The notes beneath the pieces are model-generated. The model searched no databases. It was not told where the DNA came from and saw only the letters and a program-made list of their open reading frames with translations. A DNA stretch of 64,000 bases. Source: Butyricicoccus_A sp963588905. GTDB lineage: Bacteria > Bacillota > Clostridia > Oscillospirales > Butyricicoccaceae. A program made the translations under genes and the position numbers. Location: the NCBI GenBank assembly GCA_963588905.1, contig CAVAJF010000010.1:85463-149462 (forward strand), in the 5' to 3' direction. This document shows positions 9,601-17,692 of the stretch, one piece after another; position 1 is the first letter of the stretch, and each line of letters opens with the position of its first letter.

Positions 9601-10205
9601 CTGGAGTATACAATTGGATAGCTGTGGATGAAATCATTATCCGCCTTGCCCTGGAACCAGAAGCTAAACTGCTCTGCCTGTGCACCAGTACCCTCTACCA
9701 AATCACCACAGTGCAGCATAACATCCGGATCAAATTCCTTCACAGCTGCATCCAGCTCATTTCTGGTTGCAAAAATGTGCGAATCAGACAGGGTAATCAT
9801 GCGAATCTGGCTCGGATCGCTGCTCAGTGTTCGGAAACTTGCGGAGCAGGTCTCGCCATTTTCCAGCTTGACCTCGTAGTAATACCGCGTGCCTGCCTCC
9901 AGATTATCCAGCTTGTAGTGGAACAAATTCATCTTTGTTCCCTGGAAATCCGGTGCATCCTCATTGACGTTTACGGAAATCGGATCGCACAAAGCATCCT
10001 TGTCCTTGCCATATGCGATTGTCGATGGCACGTTTTCCGTGCTTTCCCATACGACGACCATGCTGTTTTCTTTTGGAGCAAGCAGATACGGGCCATTTTT
10101 GAACTTGGCGCCGACATCATCTGCCTGAGAAACCGTCGGAAGAACACCTACGATCATAATGACCGCTAAGAACATCGCTTGCATCCGTTTGAATACCTTA
10201 CTCAT
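6645..10205 (-). CDS. Secreted SLH-domain metallophosphoesterase (purple acid phosphatase-like)
   Basis: 1186-residue surface protein. Order of parts: signal peptide (1-29); fibronectin-like N-terminal domain of purple acid phosphatases (about 35-127); calcineurin-like metallophosphoesterase core with all metal motifs (D-S-H 141-143, G-D-L-V near 167, GNHD 203-206, M-H-H-P near 297, G-H-T-H near 325); two beta-rich CARDB-like repeats (about 400-590); a LamG/concanavalin-like domain (about 600-870); three SLH repeats (about 1000-1186) that bind secondary cell-wall polymer. It probably releases phosphate from external phosphoesters at the cell surface. It is monocistronic with a good GGAGAG ribosome binding site. 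Substrate unknown: phosphomonoester, nucleotide or phosphodiester are all possible. Confidence 0.9.
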   Translation of the reverse strand: MSKVFKRMQAMFLAVIMIVGVLPTVSQADDVGAKFKNGPYLLAPKENSMVVVWESTENVPSTIAYGKDKDALCDPISVNVNEDAPDFQGTKMNLFHYKLDNLEAGTRYYYEVKLENGETCSASFRTLSSDPSQIRMITLSDSHIFATRNELDAAVKEFDPDVMLHCGDLVEGTGAQAEQFSFWFQGKADNDFIHSYPIVYSSGNHDQGGVYFNTYVYSIQDKEYGGTVEGDSSFNYGGIHIITMNSNPWGLFQMNSEATGAQADEATLKTIENAMNWLKADLKTDAATKADFRLIMMHHPVSDAYTKRYIPDVIEPGKVDLMISGHTHSYARAVSSNPEVGAGTIYLTHQDARTYNKKGDFFYITLDKGSDVMKVENYGATGEGAETKLANTTLVAKEKQQLQWSDISIEPTDVLYNGEVTIKATVTNVGKGLAAAVIPVNDNGKMRYLYEFEDGIMTLDPGKSATLSGTLRMESLGKHTLKLADKSVDVNVTYREPTADYANVRIKQGDKENSDPTSNVLHIKADVNNIGNDAGTFAAEFKVNGETKDSKKYSLKSGESKVAEFSYTFDKAGDYEVTIGNAKPQTITVEGSIQGMPIVKDKSGNGNDAYIHGQPEYGTDDNGKQTLILDGKRDYLEIPDNGGYTPKDSMTGMVWANLPSAGTTKGGVSELTEQYVDLDGKGAIPDHNPLMVKGIGLGWGTPYMFRMAVRETGKVTYGVCLQDDNGEFSWNDGSDDNFGIKKDTWVQYTSAFDFETGGDSYENDIHSAHVDKPAFTAPIKTWDGEPMYIGLGFKNTLQTKRNRGMYHTMLPGAVSQVRFYTSKLSEEEVTAVRNDPTEGGASADNMKIWLDFESSNIDTAGKHTTEWVEITDAPTKLAYDAAFAGKASITATVQTSDDGNTVKEEKKIQLANGSNTADLTGMAKAKYARIITDFVSDLNATESSVPVLNAYALTAGETKTWNTLVDWQKGTFEGAAGHQDSTVYKNYAKDYDDYGTVGEGQEDETKFTDIENHWAEEYIKRAEKLELFGGTTPTTFSPDLAMTRGMFVQVLSNLAKIDATEYAGKSKFTDVKEDDYFCASVNWAQKNGIVGGTSPTTFSPNENITREQTAVMMAHYMDYAKITLPETEVPAFADSDQVSAYAVKAVQKMHATGLMLGRGDNLFVPKGQSTRAEMATILVKFCDKIG

Positions 10206-10308
10206 GTTCGTTTTCTCTCCTCTCTAAAAAATCCTCTCTTTACGAAGCGTGCAAAATCCTCCTTTCTGCTGCACAGCTGATTTTTCTGCCACAGATTCTC
10301 TCTCTTTG

Positions 10309-10366
10309 TGAACATTCTGTGATAGATTTGTTAAAACATCTTAACATTCTGCGAAATAAAATTCAA
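10309..10366 (-). promoter_or_regulatory. Promoter with a 14-base direct repeat upstream of the metallophosphoesterase
   Basis: The AT-rich gap 10206-10460 holds a minus-strand promoter: TTGAAT (10361-10366), 17 bases, TAAGAT (10338-10343). A near-identical 14-mer, TGAACATTCTGTGA at 10309-10322 and TTAACATTCTGCGA at 10341-10354, flanks the start site at a 32-base interval (three helical turns). Direct repeats of TTAACA type resemble PhoP boxes, which would suit a phosphatase. That link is inference. Nothing else is seen in the gap. Confidence 0.45.
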
Positions 10367-10460
10367 TATTTTTTAGTAAATTAAAAATAAAACTCCATTT
10401 GTTACAAATTTTCACGGAATATTTTGTGCAAAATGACTAGCAATTATGAAATTTATTTCC

Positions 10461-10496
10461 AAAAAAAAGACACCGTTTTCTAGGAAACGGTGTCTT
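10461..10496 (-). terminator. Terminator after the ABM-domain gene
   Basis: Stem AGACACCGTTT/AAACGGTGTCT with a 7-base loop and eight consecutive T on the minus strand. Confidence 0.88.
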
Positions 10497-10515
10497 GCTA
10501 TGTAGTTCTATCCGC

Positions 10516-10806
10516 TTAGAATTCTACTTCGTGATACAGATCGACAATCTCCGGCTCATCGAACATCTCACCCAGCTGCGGAATAATGCGCTGGAAATGC
10601 TCCGTTGCATTGTGCGTATCAATAGCAGCCTGATCCTTCCAGTACTCAATAAAGCAGTGGACACGCTCATCCGAGATGCTCTGATTCGAGGTGTACGAAA
10701 TGTTGCCTTCCTCTGCCTGAGACTTTGCAACCAGCTCACGGGTCAGCTCACGATATTTTGCGATGCATTCCTTTTTAATTACCTGTCTTGCTGTGATCTT
10801 AATCAT
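10516..10806 (-). CDS. ABM-domain putative quinol monooxygenase (YgiN-like)
   Basis: 96-residue protein of the dimeric alpha/beta-barrel antibiotic-biosynthesis-monooxygenase family. The first strand (IKITARQVIKKE), the L-V-x-x-S-Q-A-E-E-G-N-I-S-Y segment and the F-I-E-Y-W-K-D-Q-A-A-I-D-x-H motif match YgiN/YcnE-type proteins. These act on quinols or similar small aromatics without a cofactor, but many members have no proven activity. The gene stands alone with its own strong terminator, and AAGGAGGATATAGCT precedes the ATG. It is divergent from the FliB-like gene. Confidence 0.85.
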   Translation of the reverse strand: MIKITARQVIKKECIAKYRELTRELVAKSQAEEGNISYTSNQSISDERVHCFIEYWKDQAAIDTHNATEHFQRIIPQLGEMFDEPEIVDLYHEVEF

Positions 10807-10958
10807 AGCTATATCCTCCTTGTTGTGTGATAAGAGCCTGTGCTCCTTCTCGCATTATACCGAAAATCAGGCAAAAAGAAAAGTGTTCTGAAAAAATTTT
10901 TCTTCTTTCTCCGGTTTCTGATATAATACAATCATGCTACAATTACGAGGTGATAAAA

Positions 10959-12032
10959 ATGGGCTATATTCGCCGTCCTTCATACTATAAAGAGTTTCGT
11001 TGTATTGGTTCTGATTGCACAGAGAATTGCTGTATCGGCTGGGAAATTGATGTCGATGCCGATTCCCTCGCCTATTACCAGAGCATCTCCGGTGCCTTTG
11101 GTGAAAAGCTACGCGCGAGCATTTCCCGTCCTGATCCCGAAACAGGTACTGCACATTTTTTATTGGATACACAGGAACGCTGTCCCTTGCTAGACTCCTG
11201 CAATTTATGTGAGGTCTATCAGAATCTGGGAGAAGAACACATGGCACAAATTTGTACCGATCATCCGCGCTATTTTGAATGGTTTTCCGGTGGACGCGAG
11301 GACGGCATCGGCTTGTGCTGCGAGGCCGCGGCACGGCTCATTCTCCAGCGCACAGCGTATCCCCAGTGGGATATTCTGCAAGAATCCGATGTATCTGACA
11401 AAGGAACGGATACAGAAGACGAGTTAGAACAAACGCTATTTTCGATGCGAGAGAAACTATTTCACCTCATTAAGCCGGAAAAAATCTGTTCCTTTGATGA
11501 AAAAACAACCATGTTATACCGCGCTGCCCGCGCCATGCAAGATGAATACGATGCTATCTTATTTCCATTTCCCGAAGAGGAGCCAGAAGAAGATACGTTC
11601 TGCTGGTCACAGGCATTTTGGAATACAGCCTGTCTGACACAGATCTTTGACCAATTGCTGCAATTGGAAATCAACAAATCCGATTGGCGTGATATGCTGC
11701 TTGCCGCACAATCCCATATTTCAGAACTGCTGCAGGCCCGTGCAGATTTTTTGGAATATTATCAGGAAAAGATATATGAATACGACCAATTGCTTCTGTA
11801 TTTTGTCTACCGACATTTTATGAAAGCGCTCGGAGATGACGCAGTGCGCGAAAAAGTACAATTTGCTCTTCTCAGCACGGCAATTATCCAAGCGTTGGAT
11901 ATTTCTCACTGGCTGACACATGGAACGTTGACACCATGGGATCAAATCTGCATCTGCAAGGCGTATTCCCGTGAAATCGAATACAACGAAGAAAACACCG
12001 AATGTCTTTCCAACTTTGCTTTTGATGCATAA
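10959..12032 (+). CDS. FliB-like cysteine-cluster protein (flagellin lysine-N-methylase family)
   Basis: 357 residues from the ATG at 10959, which follows GAGGTGATAAAA; the frame is open further upstream but without a ribosome binding site. The N-terminus has a dense cysteine cluster (C-x4-C-x3-C-C-x-G-W), a second group (C-P-L-L-x-x-C-x-L-C near residue 74) and I-C-x-D-H-P-R-Y. This is the pattern of the FliB/lysine-N-methylase family, thought to bind iron-sulfur or zinc. In Salmonella FliB methylates flagellin lysines. No flagellar genes are nearby, and many clostridial homologues lack that context, so the substrate is open. Confidence 0.8.
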   Translation: MGYIRRPSYYKEFRCIGSDCTENCCIGWEIDVDADSLAYYQSISGAFGEKLRASISRPDPETGTAHFLLDTQERCPLLDSCNLCEVYQNLGEEHMAQICTDHPRYFEWFSGGREDGIGLCCEAAARLILQRTAYPQWDILQESDVSDKGTDTEDELEQTLFSMREKLFHLIKPEKICSFDEKTTMLYRAARAMQDEYDAILFPFPEEEPEEDTFCWSQAFWNTACLTQIFDQLLQLEINKSDWRDMLLAAQSHISELLQARADFLEYYQEKIYEYDQLLLYFVYRHFMKALGDDAVREKVQFALLSTAIIQALDISHWLTHGTLTPWDQICICKAYSREIEYNEENTECLSNFAFDA

Positions 12033-12034
12033 CA

Positions 12035-12073
12035 GAGAAACCTGCCCAGCAATAAGCTGAGGCAGGTTTCTTC
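12035..12073 (+). terminator. Terminator after the FliB-like gene
   Basis: Perfect stem AGAAACCTGCC/GGCAGGTTTCT with inner CAGC/GCTG around AATAA, followed by TTCCTGTTT. Confidence 0.8.
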
Positions 12074-12077
12074 CTGT

Positions 12078-12192
12078 TTAGAATACTAATGTAGCCAGTA
12101 AATATAATCCAATGATGTGTATCGGATAAAAGAGATAGAAAAAATTCTTCATATTTTTATTTCTGCGTACACCATACGCTGCACGATAAAAA
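12078..12192 (-). pseudogene. Remnant of a TraX-family membrane protein (C-terminal 35-40 codons)
   Basis: On the minus strand the bases between two terminators translate without interruption into a short hydrophobic C-terminus containing Y-G-V-R-R-N-K-N-M-K-N-F-F-Y-L-F-Y-P-I-H-I-I-G-L-Y and ending at TAA (12078-12080). The F-F-Y-x-F-Y-P-x-H motif is the C-terminal signature of TraX (acyltransferase-like) proteins of Firmicutes. There is no start or upstream part: the frame runs into the terminator hairpin of the next gene. I read it as the decayed end of a lost traX gene. Confidence 0.5.
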
Positions 12193-12237
12193 ACATCGCC
12201 CTCGGCAAGCTACGCAAAGCGTACTTCCGAGGGCGAT
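12188..12237 (-). terminator. Terminator after the 266-residue unknown gene
   Basis: Stem ATCGCCCTCGG/CCGAGGGCGAT with inner pairing GTACGC/GCGTAG, then GTTTTTTAT on the minus strand. Confidence 0.85.
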
Positions 12238-12257
12238 TCTGTATTTCTCTGATTCAA

Positions 12258-13058
12258 TTATTTTGTTTCTCTCAGCATGTCTACGATTTTGCCGCGGCAG
12301 ACCAAGCCAATGCCATTCGCTATTTCGATATGTTTCTTCATGCGGCTCTCAAAATGATGAAACGGAAGGAAGATTCCTATCCGGTCACTGTTCGTTTCCT
12401 CTCCGGTCGTTTCCAGCTTTCCATAATACAGAAATGCACGCGGCAGCGTCTCTTCCAGCTGCATCATATAATTCCATACAGTCGCATAAATTTCTGCATC
12501 TGTCGTATGATTTTCTATGTCTTTTGGCAGCTGATACAGCAATAAAATACCCAAATGTTCGCCGATTTTATCGGTCTGCACCTGTAATGTATCATCATAA
12601 TAATGCCGCTCGCGGAATCCATAGGCAAGGTACATCTGAAAATCTCGAATATCAGGTTTTTCTTGATATAAGTCGCAAAACGCCTTATATTTTTTCTCCG
12701 GCACAGAAATGGACAGATTGTCGCGCAATGCGCCGTTTTCATCGGTCAAAATCACCGGATTTTCCACTCCTTTATCGTTAAATCGAAGCGGAATTAAAAA
12801 GGAATTGCGCAGCAAATCAAACATGCTGTTGCCGCAAATTGCCATCAAAAAAGCAGACAGATCCTGATTTTGATAGGCATGAATCAATGCATTGGCAAAG
12901 ATTTTATCCGATGCTTCCACACTGTCAGCATCCATTAAATCCGTCTCCGGACAGCTCTCATAAAACGTTTCCTTGAGTCGTCTGCAAGCATTTGGGTCAT
13001 TCAAAATCCGATCAAATAATTGTTCTACTCGTTGTTCTCTTGGAAAAATGCTGCTCAT
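12258..13058 (-). CDS. Hypothetical protein, 266 residues
   Basis: I do not recognise this family. The protein is soluble, mixed alpha/beta, with no signal peptide or membrane segment. The N-terminal third is predicted helical (FPREQRVEQLFDRILNDPNA, then Cys- and Asp-rich helices). The middle has several aromatic-rich strands (Y-L-A-Y-G-F-R-E-R-H-Y-Y-D-D), and the C-terminus contains L-P-R-A-F-L-Y-Y-G-K-L-E-T-T. RBS AGAGG lies 8 bases before the ATG. It is monocistronic, with its own strong terminator and about 150 bases of upstream sequence before the divergent exporter gene. Codon use is like its neighbours, so it is likely a real housekeeping-type gene of the lineage. Confidence 0.75.
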   Translation of the reverse strand: MSSIFPREQRVEQLFDRILNDPNACRRLKETFYESCPETDLMDADSVEASDKIFANALIHAYQNQDLSAFLMAICGNSMFDLLRNSFLIPLRFNDKGVENPVILTDENGALRDNLSISVPEKKYKAFCDLYQEKPDIRDFQMYLAYGFRERHYYDDTLQVQTDKIGEHLGILLLYQLPKDIENHTTDAEIYATVWNYMMQLEETLPRAFLYYGKLETTGEETNSDRIGIFLPFHHFESRMKKHIEIANGIGLVCRGKIVDMLRETK

Positions 13059-13157
13059 AGCAAAAACCTCTTTTCTGCCCCTATTATACGCTCGCCGTAT
13101 AAAGAAGTAAAGAGCGCAAGTATTGATTTTTTCTATAGTGAATCCGGGTTAGTTTTC

Positions 13158-13185
13158 TTGACTTTTTGCCATGTTAGACTACAAT
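13158..13185 (+). promoter_or_regulatory. Promoter of the ThrE-like exporter gene
   Basis: TTGACT (13158-13163), 16-base spacer, TACAAT (13180-13185), about 25 bases before the ATG with AGAAAGGAGGCG between. Confidence 0.65.
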
Positions 13186-13210
13186 AACAGATAGAAAGGA
13201 GGCGTATTTT

Positions 13211-14536
13211 ATGCCAGAACAAGAAGTTAAACGAAATCACATGGCGATTCCATGGCACGAATATATACAAAATCAAGACCAACCGCTTAGCGAGGCAACA
13301 CTGAGTGAAAAAGCATCTGTTATCGGGCGGATTGGCTTGATGCTACTGTCATGCGGAACCGGTGCATGGCGTGTGCGCAGCTCAATGAACACGCTTTCTG
13401 AGAACTTAGGTGTGGTATGCTCCGCAGATATTGGTCTTCTGTCCATCGCATACACTTGTTTTGATGGCACGGAGAGCTTTTCGCAGTCGCTGTGTTTGAC
13501 GAATACCGGCGTAAATACCTCAAAATTAAACCGATTGGAACATTTTGTCGCAAATTTTTCCGAAGAGAGCAAGCTGCTCACAGGAGAACAGCTGCACGGC
13601 AAGCTGGATGACATCGACCAAATTCACGGCTTATACTCTCCGCTTGCTTTGGGATTTGCCGCAGCACTCGCATGCGGTGCTTTTACTTTCCTGCTCGGCG
13701 GTGGACTCTGGGAAATGCTGTTCGCTTTTCTCGGCGCGGGTATCGGCAACACCATTCGGTGCAAACTGGCGAAGCATCATTTCACACTATTTTTATGCAT
13801 TGTCACTTCTGTTGCCTCAGCGTGTTTGATTTACGCCGGCTGCCTGCGATTAGCAGAATTGCTTTTCTGTATTTCCTCTCAACACGAAGCCGGATATATC
13901 TGCTCTATGTTGTTTATCATTCCCGGCTTTCCGTTTATCACCAGCGGCATTGACCTCGCCAAGCTAGATATGCGCTCTGGTTTGGAGCGGCTCGCCTATG
14001 CCATTCTCGTTGTTATGGTTGCCACACTTGCCGCTTGGATGATGGCTTTATTGCTGCATTTGACACCGGTTGATTTTATGAATCTTCATCTTAACACCAC
14101 GCAATATCTGCTGTTTCGTATCATCGCCAGCTTTTGTGGTGTATTCGGCTTCTCTGTCATGTTCAATAGTCCGCTCAAGCTCGCCGCCACCGCTGCCGCA
14201 ATTGGTGCAGTGTCCAATACACTGCGTCTGGAAATGATAGATTTGAGCACATGTCCGCCTGCTATTGCCGCTTTTCTGGGCGCACTGACTGCAGGACTGC
14301 TGGCCTCGCTGCTCAAGGCATACGTCGGTTATCCACGCGTATCGATCACAGTTCCGTCCATTGTCATCATGGTACCCGGGCTATATCTGTACAAGGCAAT
14401 CTACAACCTCGGCATTATGTCGCTGAGTGATGCCGCAGTTTGGATGACTTCTGCGCTGCTGATTATCGCTGCGCTGCCGCTCGGTTTAATTTTTGCTCGA
14501 ATCATCACCGACAAGACCTTCCGATATTGTACATAA
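13211..14536 (+). CDS. Threonine/serine exporter family protein (ThrE-like)
   Basis: 441-residue membrane protein with the two-part ThrE architecture in one chain. A cytoplasmic N-terminal domain (about 30-145; GLMLLSCGTGAWRVRSSMN is the conserved opening) leads into a first five-helix bundle, followed by a smaller ThrE_2-type bundle near the C-terminus with the V-G-Y-P-R-V-S-I-T-V-P-S-I-V segment. Members export threonine, serine or small peptides by proton antiport. In many Firmicutes the two parts are separate genes, so this is the fused form. Strong AGAAAGGAGGCG ribosome binding site. It converges on pflA with only 6 bases between stops. Confidence 0.88.
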   Translation: MPEQEVKRNHMAIPWHEYIQNQDQPLSEATLSEKASVIGRIGLMLLSCGTGAWRVRSSMNTLSENLGVVCSADIGLLSIAYTCFDGTESFSQSLCLTNTGVNTSKLNRLEHFVANFSEESKLLTGEQLHGKLDDIDQIHGLYSPLALGFAAALACGAFTFLLGGGLWEMLFAFLGAGIGNTIRCKLAKHHFTLFLCIVTSVASACLIYAGCLRLAELLFCISSQHEAGYICSMLFIIPGFPFITSGIDLAKLDMRSGLERLAYAILVVMVATLAAWMMALLLHLTPVDFMNLHLNTTQYLLFRIIASFCGVFGFSVMFNSPLKLAATAAAIGAVSNTLRLEMIDLSTCPPAIAAFLGALTAGLLASLLKAYVGYPRVSITVPSIVIMVPGLYLYKAIYNLGIMSLSDAAVWMTSALLIIAALPLGLIFARIITDKTFRYCT

Positions 14537-14542
14537 AATGGG

Positions 14543-15274
14543 TTACGATATACCCAGCAAGATTTCTGCCTGCTTCTTTTCCTCTTCTGACGGCGGCCGA
14601 ACGCCTTCCAGTGTATACGGAATCCCAAGCTTTTCCCACTTGAACAATCCCAATGTATGATACGGCAGAACTTCTACCCGTTCCACGGTGTGCAAGCCAG
14701 CGATAAACGCGCCGGTCTTTTTCAGTCCCTCCGGGTCATCCGTAAGACCTGGCACAAGCACATGTCGAATCCACATCGGCTTTCCGTGGTCAGACAAATA
14801 TTGTGCCATTTGTAAAATATTCTGATTGGTCTTGCCCGTCAGTGCACGGTGTTTGTCATCCTCGATTTCCTTGAGATCTAAAATCACAAGATCGGTAACT
14901 TCCAGCAGCGCATCAAATTTCTGTAAAAACGCTGGTTCCATAGAAAACGGCTGTCCCGCAGTGTCCAACGCTGTGTGGACGCCTTTTTTCTTGGCTTTTT
15001 GAAAAAATTCCGTCACAAAATCTATTTGCAGCAGCGGTTCTCCACCGCTGACGGTAATGCCGCCGTTGTTTTTCCAGTAATTATGATAGCGATACGCCCG
15101 CTGAAACAGCTTATCCGCCGTCCATGGTTCTCCCACACCGCACTGCCATGTTTCCGGATTATGGCAGTACCGGCATCGCAGCTGACATCCCTGTAAAAAA
15201 ACGATGAATCGAACTCCTGGGCCATCGACCAGGCCAAACGTTTCCAATGAATGCACATATCCTGTCTGGCTCAT
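14543..15274 (-). CDS. pflA: Pyruvate formate-lyase activating enzyme (radical SAM)
   Basis: 243 residues from the ATG at 15274, which follows AAAGGAGACAGAAA; an upstream in-frame start has no ribosome binding site. The radical-SAM cluster C-x3-C-x2-C is at residues 30, 34 and 37 (G-C-Q-L-R-C-R-Y-C-H-N-P), preceded by G-x-V-D-G-P-G-V-R. The GGEPLLQ motif for SAM binding follows. The enzyme makes the 5'-deoxyadenosyl radical that abstracts hydrogen from the glycine of PflB. It lies about 100 bases downstream of pflB on the same strand, so both are probably under the ZTP riboswitch upstream of pflB. Confidence 0.96.
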   Translation of the reverse strand: MSQTGYVHSLETFGLVDGPGVRFIVFLQGCQLRCRYCHNPETWQCGVGEPWTADKLFQRAYRYHNYWKNNGGITVSGGEPLLQIDFVTEFFQKAKKKGVHTALDTAGQPFSMEPAFLQKFDALLEVTDLVILDLKEIEDDKHRALTGKTNQNILQMAQYLSDHGKPMWIRHVLVPGLTDDPEGLKKTGAFIAGLHTVERVEVLPYHTLGLFKWEKLGIPYTLEGVRPPSEEEKKQAEILLGIS

Positions 15275-15375
15275 TTTCTGTCTCCTTTCGGCAGAAAATG
15301 CTGATTCCCGCAGGGAGAGAATGCTCTCTCCCGCAGAAACCAGCATAAAACATCTATATTCTAGCTTTCAACTCA

Positions 15376-17628
15376 TTACATAACCTTATGGCAGGTTCTT
15401 GCAATAACATCCAGCTGCTGCTCACGAGTCAAGTCGATGAACTTAACCGCATAGCCGGATACGCGGATGGTAAAGTTTGCGTACTCCTCCTTCTCCGGAT
15501 GCTCCATGGCGTCAATCAGCTTTTCTGTGCCGAATACATTGACGTTCAGATGGTGTGCGCCCTGATCGAAGTAGCCGTCCATAACCTGTACCAGATTGTT
15601 GATGCGCTCCTGTGCCTCATGGCCCAGTGCATCCGGGTTGATGGTCTGGGTATTGGAAATACCGTCCAGTGCCCAATGATACGGCAGCTTTGCCACAGAA
15701 TTCAACGAAGCCAACAGGCCGTTCTGCTCTGCACCGTAGGACGGATTTGCACCCGGTGCAAACGGCGTCCAAGCCTTGCGGCCATCCGGCATTGCACCGG
15801 TGAACTTACCATAAACCAGATTGGATGTGATCGTCAGAATCGAGGTGGTTGCCTCCGAATTGCGATATGTATGACGGCGCTTTACCATCTCCAGGAAGGT
15901 CTTGAGCAGCCATACGCCAATATCGTCGGCGCGGTCATCATCGTTGCCATACTTCGGGAAGTCACCCTCGATTTCAAAGTCTGTAATCAGACCATGCTCA
16001 TCGCGGATTGCCTTTACCTTAGCATACTTAATCGCACTCAGCGAGTCAATGACATGCGAGAAGCCTGCAATACCCGTCGCAAAGGTACGGCGAACATCAG
16101 TATCAATCAATGCCATTTCCGCTTCTTCATAATAATACTTGTCATGCATGTACTGAATCAGGTTCAGGATGTTGACATACAAGCCAGCCAGCCAATCCAG
16201 CATCGGAACGAACTTCTTCATGACATCGTCATAATCCAGATACTCGCTGGTTACCGGAGCATATGCCGGGCCTACCTGCTCAAAGAACTTTTCGTCCACG
16301 CCGCCATTGAGGGCATACAGCAGGCACTTACCCAGATTGGCACGAGCGCCAAAGAACTGCATTTCCTTACCGGTCTGCGTTGCAGATACACAGCAGCAGA
16401 TAGAATAGTCATCGCCCCAAACCGGCTTCATGACATCATCGTTTTCATACTGTACCGAGCTGGTAGCAATAGAAATCTTCGATGCGTACTTCTTAAAGGT
16501 CTCCGGCAGAGCAGAGGAATACAGAACCGTGAGGTTCGGCTCCGGTGCCGGTCCCATATTTTCCAGTGTATGCAGGAAACGGAAGTCGTTCTTGGTTACC
16601 ATAGAGCGGCCGTCCATACCAATACCGGCAACTTCCAGCGTAGCCCAAACCGGATCGCCAGAGAACAGCTGATTATAAGACGGAATACGAGCAAACTTGA
16701 CCATACGGAACTTCATCGTCAGGTGGTCAATCAGCTCCTGTGCCTGTGTCTCAGTCAAAATGCCTGCATCCAGATCGCGCTGGATGTAAATATCCAAGAA
16801 GGTCGAGATACGACCCACGCTCATCGCAGCACCATTCTGGGTCTTAATCGCAGCAAGATAGCCAAAATACAGCCACTGGCACGCTTCCTTGGCATTCTTT
16901 GCCGGCTTAGAAATATCATAGCCGTAAATCTTTGCCATTTCCTTCATGCCCTTGAGCGCATTGATCTGGCGAGCAACCTCTTCGCGCAGACGGATGACAT
17001 CATCTGTCATAACACCGTCGCCCACGTTGGACTTATCCAGTTCCTTCTGTTCAATCAGGAAATCAATGCCGTACAGTGCCACGCGGCGATAGTCGCCGAC
17101 AATACGACCGCGGCCGTAGGTATCCGGCAGACCAGTCACAATATGGGTGTGACGCGCCTTTTTCATCTCCGGCGTATATGCTTCAAACACTGCCTGATTA
17201 TGCGTGCGGCAATATTTGGTAAAGATTTCATGCAGCTTTTCGGACGGCTGATAGCCGTATGTTGTGCAAGCCTGCTCTGCCATCTTAATGCCGCCATACG
17301 GCATAAATGCGCGCTTGAGCGGCTTGTCAGTCTGCAAGCCGACGATCTGCTCCAAATCCTTCAAATTTTCATCAATATATCCAGGGCCGTATGCAGTCAG
17401 ACTGGAAACAATCTCGGTTTCCATATCAAGCACGCCATCTTTCGCGCGTTCCTGCTTTTGCAGCTGCTGCAAAGCACCCCACAGCTTATCGGTCGCTTCC
17501 GTCGGTCCCGCCAAAAAAGCCTCATCGCCGTCATACGGCTGATAGTTTTTCTGAATGAAGTCTCTTACGTTGACTTCTTCCTTCCAAATGCGTCCTTCAA
17601 AGCCTTCCCACTGTTCAAAATCAACCAT
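15376..17628 (-). CDS. pflB: Formate acetyltransferase (pyruvate formate-lyase)
   Basis: Converts pyruvate and CoA to acetyl-CoA and formate by a glycyl/thiyl radical mechanism in the anaerobic cytoplasm. 750 residues, the usual length. The glycyl radical site is G725 in the R-V-S-G-Y-A motif near the C-terminus. The active-site cysteines lie in S-I-C-C-C-V-S, where three cysteines stand in a row rather than the usual A-C-C. The E-G-R-I-W and P-Y-D-G-D N-terminal motifs match PFL proper rather than diol dehydratases. RBS AAAGGAGAAACGACC. The 5' leader holds a ZTP riboswitch with terminator. Confidence 0.97.
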   Translation of the reverse strand: MVDFEQWEGFEGRIWKEEVNVRDFIQKNYQPYDGDEAFLAGPTEATDKLWGALQQLQKQERAKDGVLDMETEIVSSLTAYGPGYIDENLKDLEQIVGLQTDKPLKRAFMPYGGIKMAEQACTTYGYQPSEKLHEIFTKYCRTHNQAVFEAYTPEMKKARHTHIVTGLPDTYGRGRIVGDYRRVALYGIDFLIEQKELDKSNVGDGVMTDDVIRLREEVARQINALKGMKEMAKIYGYDISKPAKNAKEACQWLYFGYLAAIKTQNGAAMSVGRISTFLDIYIQRDLDAGILTETQAQELIDHLTMKFRMVKFARIPSYNQLFSGDPVWATLEVAGIGMDGRSMVTKNDFRFLHTLENMGPAPEPNLTVLYSSALPETFKKYASKISIATSSVQYENDDVMKPVWGDDYSICCCVSATQTGKEMQFFGARANLGKCLLYALNGGVDEKFFEQVGPAYAPVTSEYLDYDDVMKKFVPMLDWLAGLYVNILNLIQYMHDKYYYEEAEMALIDTDVRRTFATGIAGFSHVIDSLSAIKYAKVKAIRDEHGLITDFEIEGDFPKYGNDDDRADDIGVWLLKTFLEMVKRRHTYRNSEATTSILTITSNLVYGKFTGAMPDGRKAWTPFAPGANPSYGAEQNGLLASLNSVAKLPYHWALDGISNTQTINPDALGHEAQERINNLVQVMDGYFDQGAHHLNVNVFGTEKLIDAMEHPEKEEYANFTIRVSGYAVKFIDLTREQQLDVIARTCHKVM

Positions 17629-17692
17629 GGTCGTTTCTCCTTTTCAGTCCGATATACGTTTCGTAAGCTGGAAGAGCACCAATTTTCGGTAT

